Part shown: positions 16,506 through 28,504 of the stretch, piece by piece | Layout: each line of letters starts with the position of its first letter | How positions within the stretch are numbered: position 1 is the stretch's first letter | Source of the DNA: Pseudomonas sp. R-28-1W-6 | GTDB taxonomy: Bacteria; Pseudomonadota; Gammaproteobacteria; Pseudomonadales; Pseudomonadaceae | NCBI RefSeq assembly: GCF_009799925.1 | Contig: NZ_WELK01000013.1 | Coordinates: 20,954-84,953, forward strand | Length of the DNA stretch: 64,000 nucleotides | Direction of reading: 5' to 3' | Notes under the pieces: generated by a model | Told to the model about the DNA's origin: nothing | The model's database searches: none | What the model saw: only the letters and a program-made list of their open reading frames with translations | Made by a program: the position numbers and the translations under genes

Positions 16506-17762
16506 ATGGGATACCAGAAGATCCAGGTGCCAGCGACCGGTGACAAAATCACCGTCAACGCCGACATGTCCCTGAACGTACCGAACAACCCGATCATCCC
16601 GTTCATCGAGGGTGATGGCATCGGCGTCGACATCAGCCCGGTGATGATCAAGGTCGTCGATGCGGCCGTCGAAAAAGCCTACGGCGGCGCGCGCAAGATT
16701 TCCTGGATGGAAGTCTACGCCGGCGAGAAGGCCACCCAGGTCTACGACCAGGACACCTGGCTGCCGAAAGAAACCCTGGAAGCCGTACGTGACTACGTTG
16801 TTTCCATCAAGGGCCCGCTGACCACTCCGGTCGGTGGCGGCATCCGCTCGCTGAACGTGGCCCTGCGCCAGGAGCTGGATCTGTATGTCTGCCTGCGCCC
16901 GGTGCGCTGGTTCGAAGGCGTGCCGAGCCCGGTGAAGAAGCCTGGCGATGTCGACATGACCATCTTCCGTGAAAACTCCGAAGACATTTATGCCGGTATC
17001 GAGTGGAAGGCCGGTTCGCCCGAGGCGAACAAGGTCATCAAGTTCCTGAAGGAAGAAATGGGCGTCACCAAGATCCGTTTCGACCAGGACTGCGGTATCG
17101 GCGTCAAGCCGGTTTCCAAGGAAGGCACCAAGCGCCTGGCGCGCAAGGCTCTGCAGTACGCTGTCGACAACGACCGTGACTCGCTGACCATCGTGCACAA
17201 AGGCAACATCATGAAGTTCACCGAAGGTGCCTTCAAGGATTGGAGCTACGAAGTCGCACGTGACGAGTTCGGCGCCGAGCTGCTGGATGGCGGCCCGTGG
17301 ATGCAGTTCAAGAACCCGAAGACCGGCAAGAACATCGTGGTCAAGGACGCCATCGCCGACGCCATGCTGCAGCAGATCCTGCTGCGTCCGGCCGAGTACG
17401 ACGTGATCGCCACCCTGAACCTGAACGGTGACTACCTGTCCGACGCCCTGGCGGCCGAAGTGGGCGGTATCGGTATCGCGCCGGGGGCCAACCTGTCCGA
17501 TACCATCGCCATGTTCGAAGCGACCCATGGTACTGCGCCGAAGTACGCCGGTCTGGACAAGGTCAACCCGGGCTCGCTGATCCTCTCCGCCGAGATGATG
17601 CTGCGCCACATGGGCTGGACCGAAGCGGCCGACCTGATCATCAAGGGCACCAACGGTGCCATCGCCGCGAAGACCGTGACCTACGACTTCGAGCGTCTGA
17701 TGGAAGGTGCTGAGCTGCTGTCCTGCTCGCAGTTCGGTGATGCCATGATCGCCAAGATGTAA
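16506..17762 (+). CDS. icd: Isocitrate dehydrogenase [NADP+], dimeric type
   Basis: This enzyme oxidises isocitrate to 2-oxoglutarate and CO2, competing with isocitrate lyase for substrate. It has 418 residues. The regulatory/substrate serine loop GGGIRSLNVALRQ (S113-type in E. coli) is at about 111-123, DIYAGIEW and the NADP-binding ATHGTAPKYAG segment are present, and the C-terminus is standard. The ATG at 16506 follows an ACGGAG-like site. A bidirectional terminator follows. No monomeric idh gene lies next to it in this window, unlike the P. aeruginosa arrangement I recall. Confidence 0.97.
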   Translation: MGYQKIQVPATGDKITVNADMSLNVPNNPIIPFIEGDGIGVDISPVMIKVVDAAVEKAYGGARKISWMEVYAGEKATQVYDQDTWLPKETLEAVRDYVVSIKGPLTTPVGGGIRSLNVALRQELDLYVCLRPVRWFEGVPSPVKKPGDVDMTIFRENSEDIYAGIEWKAGSPEANKVIKFLKEEMGVTKIRFDQDCGIGVKPVSKEGTKRLARKALQYAVDNDRDSLTIVHKGNIMKFTEGAFKDWSYEVARDEFGAELLDGGPWMQFKNPKTGKNIVVKDAIADAMLQQILLRPAEYDVIATLNLNGDYLSDALAAEVGGIGIAPGANLSDTIAMFEATHGTAPKYAGLDKVNPGSLILSAEMMLRHMGWTEAADLIIKGTNGAIAAKTVTYDFERLMEGAELLSCSQFGDAMIAKM

Positions 17763-17780
17763 GGCGACCAGCGGCAACAA

Positions 17781-17810
17781 AAAAAGGCCGGTCATATGAC
17801 CGGCCTTTTT
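17781..17810. terminator. Bidirectional terminator between icd and cspD
   Basis: AAAAAGGCCGGTCA / TGACCGGCCTTTTT forms a perfect 14-bp stem with A- and T-runs on both sides. It can serve icd (plus) and cspD (minus). Confidence 0.95.
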
Positions 17811-17826
17811 TATTCCAGGCTTTTTA

Positions 17827-18090
17827 TCAGGCTTCTACCGGTACGCTCTGTGGCGAGCTGGTGGTCGCCGGCGTTTCACTGGTAGCCTGAGCGGCGCTGA
17901 TATTCACGGCGTGCAGGCCCTTGGGGCCTTGCAGAATATCGAAGCTCACCGGTTGGCCGGCCTTGAGAGTCTTGTAACCGTCCATCTGGATGGCCGAGTA
18001 GTGGGCGAACAGGTCCTCATCTCGGCCGTCGGCCACGATGAACCCGTAGCCCTTGGCGTTGTTGAACCACTTGACCTTACCGCTAAGCAT
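17827..18090 (-). CDS. cspD: Cold-shock-domain protein CspD
   Basis: This 87-residue protein has one cold-shock domain (1-66): GKVKWFNNAKGYGFI (RNP1-like KGYGFI) and EDLFAHYSAI (RNP2-like) give the nucleic-acid-binding face. A Ser/Thr/Pro-rich tail of about 20 residues follows. CspD proteins bind single-stranded DNA and slow replication in stationary phase in E. coli. The ATG at 18090 has AGAGG 8 nt upstream. It is divergent from clpS, the classic cspD-clpS-clpA arrangement. Confidence 0.93.
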   Translation of the reverse strand: MLSGKVKWFNNAKGYGFIVADGRDEDLFAHYSAIQMDGYKTLKAGQPVSFDILQGPKGLHAVNISAAQATSETPATTSSPQSVPVEA

Positions 18091-18321
18091 GCTGACATCC
18101 CTCTGCAAAGGACTCCATCTCTGGAGTATCATCCACTTCAGTTCCGCGCATGCAATCAACCGGGCTGGGCGAGTGCGCGGAACCCCGATACCCGAGACGG
18201 GTACTAACTGTTTGTAACACCCTTTTGCCGTTAGTCAAGGCGCTTCGGCAGCTGGCTGAGAAGCCGGTCATAAACCTGTCTAGCATCCCTGTTCGCTCAG
18301 CCACGAAGCATTCAATTTCGC

Positions 18322-18684
18322 ATGCATGCAAGTAGCCAGATTCGTCTAACATTCAATCAGGATCGTCCCGCAACGCGCGAGGACGAGGGTTCCGGTCTGG
18401 CTGTTCAGGAAGCCAAGCCGTCGCTGCAGGCGCCGCCGATGTACAAGGTGCTGCTGTTCAACGACGACTACACGCCGATGGACTTCGTGGTCGAGGTGTT
18501 GGAGTTGTTCTTCAACCACAACCGCGAGCTGGCCACCAAGATCATGCTGACCGTCCATACAGAGGGGCGGGCAATCTGCGGTCTGTATACCCGCGATATC
18601 GCAGAAACCAAGGCCATGCAGGTCAACCAGTACGCCCGGGAAAGCCAGCATCCGCTACTCTGTGAGATAGAGAAGGACGGTTAA
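18322..18684 (+). CDS. clpS: ClpS, N-end rule adaptor of ClpAP
   Basis: This 120-residue adaptor delivers proteins with destabilising N-terminal residues to ClpA. A flexible N-terminus (1-38) precedes the ClpS core with YKVLLFNDDYTPMDFVVEVL (the NDD-x-T/N-x-M pocket motif) and HTEGRAICGLYTRDIAETK. Length and C-terminus (LLCEIEKDG) are standard. It lies 29 nt before clpA and divergent from cspD. The ate gene (leucyl/arginyl transferase) and aat, which make N-end substrates, are a few kilobases away in this window. Confidence 0.97.
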   Translation: MHASSQIRLTFNQDRPATREDEGSGLAVQEAKPSLQAPPMYKVLLFNDDYTPMDFVVEVLELFFNHNRELATKIMLTVHTEGRAICGLYTRDIAETKAMQVNQYARESQHPLLCEIEKDG

Positions 18685-18713
18685 TACCGGCCGCTTGGGT
18701 AAGAGGTGAAGCT

Positions 18714-20984
18714 ATGTTGAATCGAGAGCTGGAAGTCACCCTCAATCTGGCCTTCAAGGAGGCACGCGGCAAGCGACATGAATTCATGACGGTAGAGCAC
18801 CTGCTGCTCGCCCTGCTGGATAACGAGGCTGCCGCCACCGTGCTGCGTGCGTGCGGCGCCAATCTGGACAAACTGCGTCACGATCTGCAGGAGTTCATCG
18901 ACTCCACCACGCCGCTGATTCCCCAGCACGACGAAGAGCGCGAAACCCAGCCGACCCTGGGCTTCCAGCGCGTACTACAGCGTGCGGTCTTCCATGTGCA
19001 GAGTTCGGGCAAGCGCGAAGTGACCGGTGCCAACGTGCTGGTGGCGATCTTCAGCGAGCAGGAAAGCCAGGCCGTGTTTCTGCTCAAGCAGCAGAGCGTG
19101 GCGCGCATCGACGTGGTCAACTACATCGCCCATGGCATCTCCAAGGTGCCGGGGCATGCGGATCATTCCGACAGCGAACAGGAAATGCAGGACGACGAGA
19201 GTGGCGATTCGCCCACCTCGAGCAATCCGCTGGATGCCTACGCCAGCAATCTGAACGAGCTGTCCCGCCAGGGGCGTATCGATCCGTTGGTCGGCCGCGA
19301 GCAGGAAGTCGAGCGCGTGGCGCAGATCCTCGCGCGGCGGCGCAAGAACAACCCGCTGCTGGTCGGCGAGGCCGGGGTGGGCAAGACCGCCATCGCCGAG
19401 GGGCTGGCCAAGCGCATCGTCGATGGTCAGGTGCCGGACCTGCTGTCCGGTAGCGTGGTGTATTCCCTCGATCTCGGCGCGCTGCTGGCGGGCACCAAGT
19501 ACCGCGGTGACTTCGAGAAGCGCTTCAAGGCCTTGCTTAACGAGTTGCGCAAGCGCCCGCAGGCGATCCTGTTCATCGACGAGATCCACACCATCATCGG
19601 AGCCGGGGCGGCGTCGGGCGGGGTGATGGATGCGTCCAACCTGCTCAAGCCGCTGCTGTCGTCGGGCGAGATCCGCTGCATCGGCTCCACCACCTTCCAG
19701 GAATTCCGTGGCATCTTCGAGAAGGACCGTGCCCTGGCCCGACGCTTCCAGAAGGTCGATGTCAGCGAGCCGTCGGTCGAGGATACCGTGGGCATCCTGC
19801 GCGGGCTCAGGGCGCGCTTCGAACAGCATCACCATATCGAGTACAGCGACGAGGCTCTGCGTGCGGCTGCCGAGCTGGCGGCGCGCTACATCAATGACCG
19901 GCACATGCCGGACAAGGCCATCGACGTGATCGACGAGGCGGGTGCCTACCAGCGCCTGCAGCCGGAAGAGAAGCGCGCCAAGCGCATCGAGGTCGCCCAG
20001 GTCGAAGACATTGTCGCCAAGATCGCGCGGATTCCCCCGAAGCACGTCACCAGTTCCGACAAGGAGCTGCTGCGCAACCTGGAACGCGACCTCAAGCTGA
20101 CCGTGTTCGGCCAGGATGCGGCGATCGACTCCCTGGCGACCGCGATCAAGCTGTCGCGTGCCGGCCTCAAGGCGCCGGACAAGCCGGTAGGCTCCTTCCT
20201 GTTCGCCGGGCCGACCGGTGTCGGCAAGACCGAGGCCGCTCGTCAGCTGGCCAAGGCCATGGGCATCGAGCTGGTGCGTTTCGACATGTCCGAGTACATG
20301 GAACGGCACACCGTGTCGCGCCTGATCGGTGCGCCGCCCGGTTACGTCGGGTTCGACCAGGGCGGTCTGCTGACCGAGGCGATCACCAAGCAGCCGCATT
20401 GCGTGCTGCTGCTCGACGAGATCGAGAAAGCCCATCCGGAAGTCTTCAACCTGTTGCTGCAGGTGATGGACCACGGCACCCTGACCGACAACAACGGGCG
20501 CAAGGCGGACTTCCGCAACGTGATCCTGATCATGACCACCAACGCCGGGGCGGAAACCGCGGCGCGGGCCTCTATCGGCTTCACCTATCAGGACCACTCG
20601 TCCGATGCCATGGAAGTGATCAAGAAGAGCTTCACTCCGGAGTTCCGCAATCGTCTGGATACCATCATCCAGTTCGGTCGCCTGAGTCACGAGGTGATCA
20701 AGAGCATCGTCGACAAGTTCCTCACCGAGCTGCAGGCGCAACTCGAGGACAAGCACGTGCTGCTGGAAGTCAGTGATGCGGCGCGTGGCTGGCTGGCCGA
20801 GAAGGGTTATGACGTGGCGATGGGGGCAAGGCCGATGGCGCGCCTGATCCAGGACAAGATCAAGCGTCCGCTGGCGGAGGAAATCCTCTTCGGCGAACTG
20901 GCCGAGCATGGCGGTGTGGTGCACATCGACCTGGTTGGCGACGAGCTGCGTTTCGAGTTCGAGACCACGGCAGAGCCGGCCTGA
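18714..20984 (+). CDS. clpA: ATP-dependent Clp protease ATP-binding subunit ClpA
   Basis: This AAA+ unfoldase (756 residues) works with ClpP. The order is an N-domain with two Clp_N repeats (1-145), an acidic linker (about 150-175), D1 with Walker A GEAGVGKT (about 218-225) and FIDEIH, and D2 with Walker A GPTGVGKT (about 499-506) and LLLDEIEKAHPEV. The ClpP-contacting loop lies after D2 Walker B, followed by the C-terminal D2-small domain. AGAGGTGAA precedes the ATG. A terminator follows. No frameshift or missing motif is seen. Confidence 0.98.
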   Translation: MLNRELEVTLNLAFKEARGKRHEFMTVEHLLLALLDNEAAATVLRACGANLDKLRHDLQEFIDSTTPLIPQHDEERETQPTLGFQRVLQRAVFHVQSSGKREVTGANVLVAIFSEQESQAVFLLKQQSVARIDVVNYIAHGISKVPGHADHSDSEQEMQDDESGDSPTSSNPLDAYASNLNELSRQGRIDPLVGREQEVERVAQILARRRKNNPLLVGEAGVGKTAIAEGLAKRIVDGQVPDLLSGSVVYSLDLGALLAGTKYRGDFEKRFKALLNELRKRPQAILFIDEIHTIIGAGAASGGVMDASNLLKPLLSSGEIRCIGSTTFQEFRGIFEKDRALARRFQKVDVSEPSVEDTVGILRGLRARFEQHHHIEYSDEALRAAAELAARYINDRHMPDKAIDVIDEAGAYQRLQPEEKRAKRIEVAQVEDIVAKIARIPPKHVTSSDKELLRNLERDLKLTVFGQDAAIDSLATAIKLSRAGLKAPDKPVGSFLFAGPTGVGKTEAARQLAKAMGIELVRFDMSEYMERHTVSRLIGAPPGYVGFDQGGLLTEAITKQPHCVLLLDEIEKAHPEVFNLLLQVMDHGTLTDNNGRKADFRNVILIMTTNAGAETAARASIGFTYQDHSSDAMEVIKKSFTPEFRNRLDTIIQFGRLSHEVIKSIVDKFLTELQAQLEDKHVLLEVSDAARGWLAEKGYDVAMGARPMARLIQDKIKRPLAEEILFGELAEHGGVVHIDLVGDELRFEFETTAEPA

Positions 20985-21002
20985 TCGGAAAAAGAGGCAA
21001 AC

Positions 21003-21031
21003 GAAAACGCCCGGCAGTGCCGGGCGTTTTC
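21003..21031. terminator. Bidirectional terminator between clpA and infA
   Basis: GAAAACGCCCGGCA / TGCCGGGCGTTTTC is a near-perfect stem with A/T runs at both ends. It lies between the convergent clpA and infA genes. Confidence 0.93.
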
Positions 21032-21123
21032 ATATCAACTGGGCTTGTTCAAAGGCTCGCGAGCTGGATTCAGGCCGTTTTCAACACGGTATGGTCAGCG
21101 CGCAGCAGCCTTTGAGCAGGCTC

Positions 21124-21342
21124 TTAGCGGGCGCGGTAGGTGATACGGCCCTTGCTCAGGTCGTACGGCGTCAGCTCGACGCGGACCTTGTCGCCAGTGA
21201 GAATGCGGATGTAGTTCTTGCGCATCTTTCCGGAGATATGCGCGGTAACGACGTGCCCATTTTCCAACTCCACACGGAACATGGTGTTGGGCAGGGTGTC
21301 GACGACAGTGCCTTCCATTTCGAAGCTGTCTTCTTTCGACAT
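21124..21342 (-). CDS. infA: Translation initiation factor IF-1
   Basis: This 72-residue OB-fold protein occupies the ribosomal A site during initiation. The whole family sequence is visible: [19 protein letters not shown] at the start and [13 protein letters not shown] at the end. The ATG at 21342 sets the normal length; longer frames upstream are shadows. It shares a bidirectional terminator with clpA. Confidence 0.98.
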
Positions 21343-21442
21343 GCAGTAAAGCCCTCGGTGTCCAATGAATGGCCCGGCGCAACTGGCCCCAGGCAAAAGC
21401 GGCGTGCATTGTGCCCGAAAATGCGGCCTGCCGCCAAGGGCT

Positions 21443-22150
21443 TCAGCTGAGGGCGGTCCAGCGCTGATTGACGAACAGCTCGATGGGGCGGTACTGGGTC
21501 TTGTAACTCATCTTCCGGCAGTTCTTGATCCAGTAGCCGAGATAGACCGCCTGCAGGCCCAGTCGAGCGCTTTCGCCGATCTGCCAGAGGATGGCGAAAC
21601 GGCCCAGGCTGCGGCGTTCTTCATCGGGGTCGTAGAAGGTGTAAACCGCCGAAAGGCCGTTGGGCAGCACATCGGTGACGGCGATGGCGAGCAGGCGCTG
21701 GTTCAGGCGGAACTCGTAGAAGCGCGCAAAGGGCAGGTCGCGGACCAGGAAGGTGCTGAACTGGTCGCGGCTGGGCGGGTACATGTCGCCATCGGCATGG
21801 CGCTGTTCGATGTAGCGCACGTAGAGGTCGTAGTATTCCTCGTTGAACGCCGGGCGCACGGCGCGCACCTGGATGTCCGCGTTGCGCTTGAGGATGCGCC
21901 GCTGCTGGCGGTTGGGGATGAATTGGGCGGCGGGGATGCGGGCCGGGACGCAGGCCGTGCAGCGCTGGCAGTGGGGGCGGTAGAGGTGGTCGCCGCTGCG
22001 GCGGAAACCCATCTCGGACAGTTCGGCATACACCTGCACATCCATGGGCTGGCTGGGGTCGAGAAACAGCGTAGTGGCCTGTTCCTCGGGCAGGTAGCTG
22101 CAAGGATGTGGCTGGGTGGCGTAGAACTTGAGACGGGCCAGCTCGGTCAT
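21443..22150 (-). CDS. bpt: Aspartate/glutamate leucyltransferase (Bpt/Ate family)
   Basis: This enzyme transfers Leu (or Arg in eukaryotic relatives) from tRNA to N-terminal Asp/Glu, making N-end rule substrates for ClpS-ClpAP. It has 235 residues. The N-terminal CSYLPEEQA and the [12 protein letters not shown] cysteine cluster of the ATE N-domain are present, and the C-terminal half has the GNAT-like fold with [18 protein letters not shown] and [21 protein letters not shown] 22150 has GAGGG upstream. It lies next to aat. Confidence 0.95.
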
Positions 22151-22204
22151 GGTCAACCCTCGGGAAAACCCATAAACAAGTGTATGCCAGCCTGGCGGTG
22201 TCGC

Positions 22205-22885
22205 CTAGGCAAGCCAGTCTGCCGAGCTGGGTTGGTCGAGGTAGTGCTGCAGGTAGCTGGCAAACTCGCTGCGCGGTATCGCCCGGGCGCCGAAGCTGTG
22301 CAGGTGCTGGGTGTGCATCTGGCAGTCGATCAGGGCGAAACCCCAATGCCGCAGTTTGTCGACCAGGGTGGCGAAGCCGACCTTGGAGGCGTTGTCGCGG
22401 CGGCTGAACATCGATTCGCCGAAGAACAGTCGGCCCATGGCCAGGCCATACAGGCCGCCGACCAGCTGCTCGCCTTCCCAGACCTCGACGGAGTGGGCAA
22501 TGCCTTGGCGGTGCAGCTGCAGGTAGGCATGCTGCATGCTTTCGGTGATCCAGGTGCCGTCGGCGTAGTCGCGCGGTGCGGCGCAGGCCTGGATGACGGC
22601 GGCGAAATCGTGGTCGAAGGTGACGCTGAAGCGCTGCTGGCGGATTAGCTTGGCCAGGCTGCGTGACAGGTGGAATTCGTCGGGAAACAGCACGGTGCGC
22701 GGGTCTGGCGACCACCACAGCAGCGGCTGGCCTTGCGTGTACCAGGGGAAGCAGCCATGTCGATAGGCGGCGACCAGGCGCGCCGGCGAGAGATCACCGC
22801 CAGCCGCGAGCAGGCCATTGGGTTCGCGCAGGGCTTTATCCAGTGGCGGGAAGTCGAGGTTGTCGCGTTGCAGCCAGGTCAGCAT
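22205..22885 (-). CDS. aat: Leucyl/phenylalanyl-tRNA--protein transferase
   Basis: This enzyme adds Leu or Phe to N-terminal Lys/Arg of proteins, feeding the ClpS-ClpAP degradation route. It has 226 residues, with the family motifs LLAAGGDLSPARLVAAYRHG, FPWY, WWSPDPR and GGLYGLAMGRLFFGESMFS visible. The ATG at 22885 (MLTWLQRD) matches the known N-terminus; ten extra upstream codons are not used. It lies between trxB and bpt on the minus strand, as in P. aeruginosa. Confidence 0.97.
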   Translation of the reverse strand: MLTWLQRDNLDFPPLDKALREPNGLLAAGGDLSPARLVAAYRHGCFPWYTQGQPLLWWSPDPRTVLFPDEFHLSRSLAKLIRQQRFSVTFDHDFAAVIQACAAPRDYADGTWITESMQHAYLQLHRQGIAHSVEVWEGEQLVGGLYGLAMGRLFFGESMFSRRDNASKVGFATLVDKLRHWGFALIDCQMHTQHLHSFGARAIPRSEFASYLQHYLDQPSSADWLA

Positions 22886-22930
22886 GTGGGGGAGTGCAGG
22901 GCGGGCGCGTGGCACCCGCCTGCGCGCACC

Positions 22931-23878
22931 TCAGACGTCGAGGTATTTTTCGGCGTCGAGCGCGGCCATGCAGCCGGCACCGGCCGAGGTGATGGCCTGG
23001 CGGTAGACATGGTCGGCCACGTCACCGGCGGCGAACACGCCGTCGATGCTGGTCAGGGTGGCGTTGCCTTCGTTGCCGCCCTGCACGATCAGGTAGCCGT
23101 CACGCATTTCCAGTTGGCCCTGGAACAGTTCGGTGTTGGGTTTGTGGCCGATGGCGATGAACACGCCGGCCAGTTGCAGCTCCTTGCTGCTGCCGTCGTC
23201 GGTGTTGCGCAGGCGCACGCCGGTCACGCCGCTGGCGTCGCCCAGTACTTCGTCCAGGGTGTGGTTCCAGTGCAGGCGGATATTGCCGTTGGCGGCTTTC
23301 TCGAACAGCTTGTCCTGGAGGATCTTCTCCGAGCGCAGCTTGTCGCGGCGATGGATCAGGTGCACTTCCTTGGCGATGTTGGCCAGGTACAGGGCTTCTT
23401 CCACGGCGGTGTTGCCGCCGCCGATCACGCAGACCACCTGGTTGCGGTAGAAGAAACCGTCGCAGGTCGCGCAGGCGGATACGCCCTTGCCGGAAAAGGC
23501 CTCTTCCGAGGGCAGGCCGAGGTACTGGGCGCTGGCGCCGGTGGCGATGATCAGGGCGTCGCAGGTGTAGGTGGCGTTGTCGCCCTTGAGGGTGAAGGGC
23601 TTCTGCTGCAACTCGGCGGTATGGATGTGGTCGTAGACGATCTCGGTATCGAAGCGTTCGGCATGCTCTTGCATGCGCTGCATCAGTGCCGGCCCGGTCA
23701 GGCCTTCGACGTCACCCGGCCAGTTGTCGACTTCGGTGGTGGTGGTCAACTGGCCGCCGGGCTGGATGCCGGTGATGACCAGGGGCTTGAGGTTGGCGCG
23801 GGCGGCATAGACGGCAGCGGTGTAGCCGGCAGGGCCAGAGCCCAGAATGATCAGGCGTGAATGCTTGACTTCGCTCAT
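22931..23878 (-). CDS. trxB: Thioredoxin reductase (NADPH)
   Basis: This FAD enzyme (315 residues) reduces thioredoxin with NADPH. The N-terminal FAD loop is GSGPAGYTAAVYAARA (about 13-28), the redox-active pair is CATC in SACATCDGFF (about 135-140), the NADPH loop is GGGNTAVEEALYLA, and GVFAAGDVADHVYRQ is at the C-terminus. It is divergent from ftsK and upstream of aat-bpt-infA on the minus strand. All motifs are intact. Confidence 0.98.
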   Translation of the reverse strand: MSEVKHSRLIILGSGPAGYTAAVYAARANLKPLVITGIQPGGQLTTTTEVDNWPGDVEGLTGPALMQRMQEHAERFDTEIVYDHIHTAELQQKPFTLKGDNATYTCDALIIATGASAQYLGLPSEEAFSGKGVSACATCDGFFYRNQVVCVIGGGNTAVEEALYLANIAKEVHLIHRRDKLRSEKILQDKLFEKAANGNIRLHWNHTLDEVLGDASGVTGVRLRNTDDGSSKELQLAGVFIAIGHKPNTELFQGQLEMRDGYLIVQGGNEGNATLTSIDGVFAAGDVADHVYRQAITSAGAGCMAALDAEKYLDV

Positions 23879-24097
23879 AAAAAGACCTCATAAGCCTTTG
23901 TCACAAAAGAGAATGCGTGCTCCAATTGAGCCGCAGGTAAGAAGCTGCCGGGTATGCTACACCGAAGCGCAAGGGCCGGCAAAACGCGCCGCCGCGCTGC
24001 GCCTGGCATGGCATCGGACCTGTAAATCCGTACAATAGTCCGACTTTAGGTTTTCAACTGATCGTTGGTCGCGCCCAGGGCGCAGGAAAAGCAGCGC

Positions 24098-26503
<2,406 letters not shown>

Positions 26504-26532
26504 CCCCCAGTTCGTAGATGAAGAGGATTTCC

Positions 26533-27159
26533 ATGCGACTGTTGCGCATGCTGTTGCTGGCCGCCATGGCCTGTCTGGCCATTCCCGCCCAGGCGGACGA
26601 CGAGGCGGCGGTCAAGCGCCTGACCGAACTGCTCAACCAGGCGCAGACCATCAGCGCCCGTTTCTCCCAGCTGACCCTGGACGGTAGCGGCACCCAGCTG
26701 CAGGAAACCGCCGGCCAGCTGGCGCTGAAGCGCCCCGGGCTGTTCCGCTGGCACACCGATGCGCCGCAGGAGCAACTGCTGGTATCCAACGGTGAGAAGG
26801 TCTGGCTGTACGACCCGGACCTGATGCAGGTGACCATCCAGACGCTGGATCAGCGCCTGACCCACACCCCGGCGCTGCTGCTGTCCGGCGATGTGTCGAA
26901 GATCCGCGAGAACTTCGAGATCAGCTTCAAGGAAGCCGGCGAAGTGGTCGACTTCATGCTCAAGCCGAAGGCCCAGGACACCCTGTTCGACAACCTGCGC
27001 CTGTCGTTCCGCCGTGGCGTGATCAACGACATGCAACTGATCGACAGCATCGGCCAGCGCACCAATATCCTGTTCCTCAGCGTGAAGATGAACGAGCAGC
27101 TCGACCCCGCGCTGTTCACCTTCGACGTGCCTGAGGGCGCCGACGTCATTCAGGAATAA
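26533..27159 (+). CDS. lolA: Outer-membrane lipoprotein carrier LolA
   Basis: This periplasmic chaperone carries lipoproteins from LolCDE to LolB. It has 208 residues with signal peptide 1-21 (cleavage after AQA). The mature LolA beta-barrel motifs LTLDGSGTQLQETAGQLALKRPG, FRWHTDAPQEQLLVSNG and KVWLYDPDL are visible. The ATG at 26533 has AGAGGA 5 nt upstream; an ATG five codons earlier (26518) is less likely. It lies 29 nt after ftsK and before rarA, the conserved order. Confidence 0.97.
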   Translation: MRLLRMLLLAAMACLAIPAQADDEAAVKRLTELLNQAQTISARFSQLTLDGSGTQLQETAGQLALKRPGLFRWHTDAPQEQLLVSNGEKVWLYDPDLMQVTIQTLDQRLTHTPALLLSGDVSKIRENFEISFKEAGEVVDFMLKPKAQDTLFDNLRLSFRRGVINDMQLIDSIGQRTNILFLSVKMNEQLDPALFTFDVPEGADVIQE

Positions 27160-27178
27160 GAGGCCGCTGCCGCCCCGT

Positions 27179-28504
27179 ATGGACCTGTTTCGCTCCGCCC
27201 CCGTCGCCCAGCCCCTGGCCGCGCGTTTGCGCGCGACCAGCCTGGACGAGTACGTCGGTCAGGAGCATGTGCTGGGCCACGGCAAGCCGCTGCGCGAGGC
27301 GCTGGAGCAAGGTGCGCTGCACTCGATGATCTTCTGGGGCCCGCCTGGGGTCGGCAAGACCACCCTTGCCAGGCTGCTGGCACAGGTTTCCGAAGCGCAC
27401 TTCGAAACGATTTCCGCGGTGCTCTCCGGGGTCAAGGAAATCCGTCAGTCGGTGGAAGTGGCCAAGCAGCAGGCCGCCCAGTACGGCCGCCGTACCATCC
27501 TCTTCGTCGACGAGGTGCACCGTTTCAACAAGAGCCAGCAGGACGCCTTTCTGCCCTATGTGGAAGACGGCACGCTGATCTTTATCGGTGCGACTACCGA
27601 GAACCCGTCTTTCGAACTGAACAATGCGTTGCTCTCGCGCGCCCGTGTCTATGTGCTGAAGAGCCTGGACGAAGCGGCCATGCGCAAGCTGGTGCAGCGT
27701 GCACTGACGGAGGACAAGGGCCTGGGCAAACAGCGCCTGAGCCTGCCGGATGAGAGCTTCCAGATCCTCCTGGCCGCCGCCGATGGCGATGGCCGGCGCC
27801 TGCTCAACCTGCTGGAAAACGCCGCCGATCTGGCCGAGGACGGCAGCGAGATTGCCCCCGAACTGCTGCAGAACCTGCTCGGCGACAGCCGCCGGCGTTT
27901 CGACAAGGGCGGCGAGGCGTTCTACGACCAGATCTCCGCGCTGCACAAGTCGGTACGCGGCTCCAACCCGGACGGCGCGCTGTACTGGTACGCGCGCATG
28001 CTCGATGGCGGTTGCGACCCGCTGTACCTGGCGCGGCGCGTGGTGCGCATGGCCAGCGAGGACATCGGCAACGCCGACCCGCGCGCCCTGACCCTGTGCC
28101 TCAACGCTTGGGATGTGCAGGAACGCCTGGGCAGCCCGGAAGGCGAGCTGGCCGTGGCCCAGGCCATTGTTTACCTGGCCTGCGCGCCGAAGAGCAACGC
28201 CGTGTACATGGGCTTCAAGGCCGCCATGCGCGATGCTGCCGAACACGGCTCGCTGGAAGTGCCGCTGCACCTGCGTAATGCCCCGACCAAATTGATGAAG
28301 GAACTCGGCTACGGCGATGAATACCGCTACGCCCATGACGAGCCGGATGCCTACGCCGCCGGCGAGGACTATTTCCCCGAGCAGCTCGAGCCGCAGGCTT
28401 ACTACCAGCCGGTGCCGCGTGGCCTGGAACTGAAGATTCGCGACAAACTGGCACATCTGGCCGCGCTGGATGCCGCCAGCCCGCGCAAACGGAGAAAGCC
28501 ATGA
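27179..28504 (+). CDS. rarA: Replication-associated recombination protein RarA (MgsA)
   Basis: This AAA+ ATPase (441 residues) acts at stalled replication forks. Walker A GPPGVGKT is at about 54-61, Walker B LFVDEVHRFNKSQQD follows, sensor 1 is FIGATTENPSFELN, and the C-terminal tetramerisation domain begins near 255. The stop codon overlaps the crcB start (ATGA at 28501-28504). Confidence 0.97.
   Translation: MDLFRSAPVAQPLAARLRATSLDEYVGQEHVLGHGKPLREALEQGALHSMIFWGPPGVGKTTLARLLAQVSEAHFETISAVLSGVKEIRQSVEVAKQQAAQYGRRTILFVDEVHRFNKSQQDAFLPYVEDGTLIFIGATTENPSFELNNALLSRARVYVLKSLDEAAMRKLVQRALTEDKGLGKQRLSLPDESFQILLAAADGDGRRLLNLLENAADLAEDGSEIAPELLQNLLGDSRRRFDKGGEAFYDQISALHKSVRGSNPDGALYWYARMLDGGCDPLYLARRVVRMASEDIGNADPRALTLCLNAWDVQERLGSPEGELAVAQAIVYLACAPKSNAVYMGFKAAMRDAAEHGSLEVPLHLRNAPTKLMKELGYGDEYRYAHDEPDAYAAGEDYFPEQLEPQAYYQPVPRGLELKIRDKLAHLAALDAASPRKRRKP

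Noticed and set aside
28480..28501. Fluoride riboswitch before crcB
   Set aside because: crcB overlaps the end of rarA, so there is no leader to hold one.
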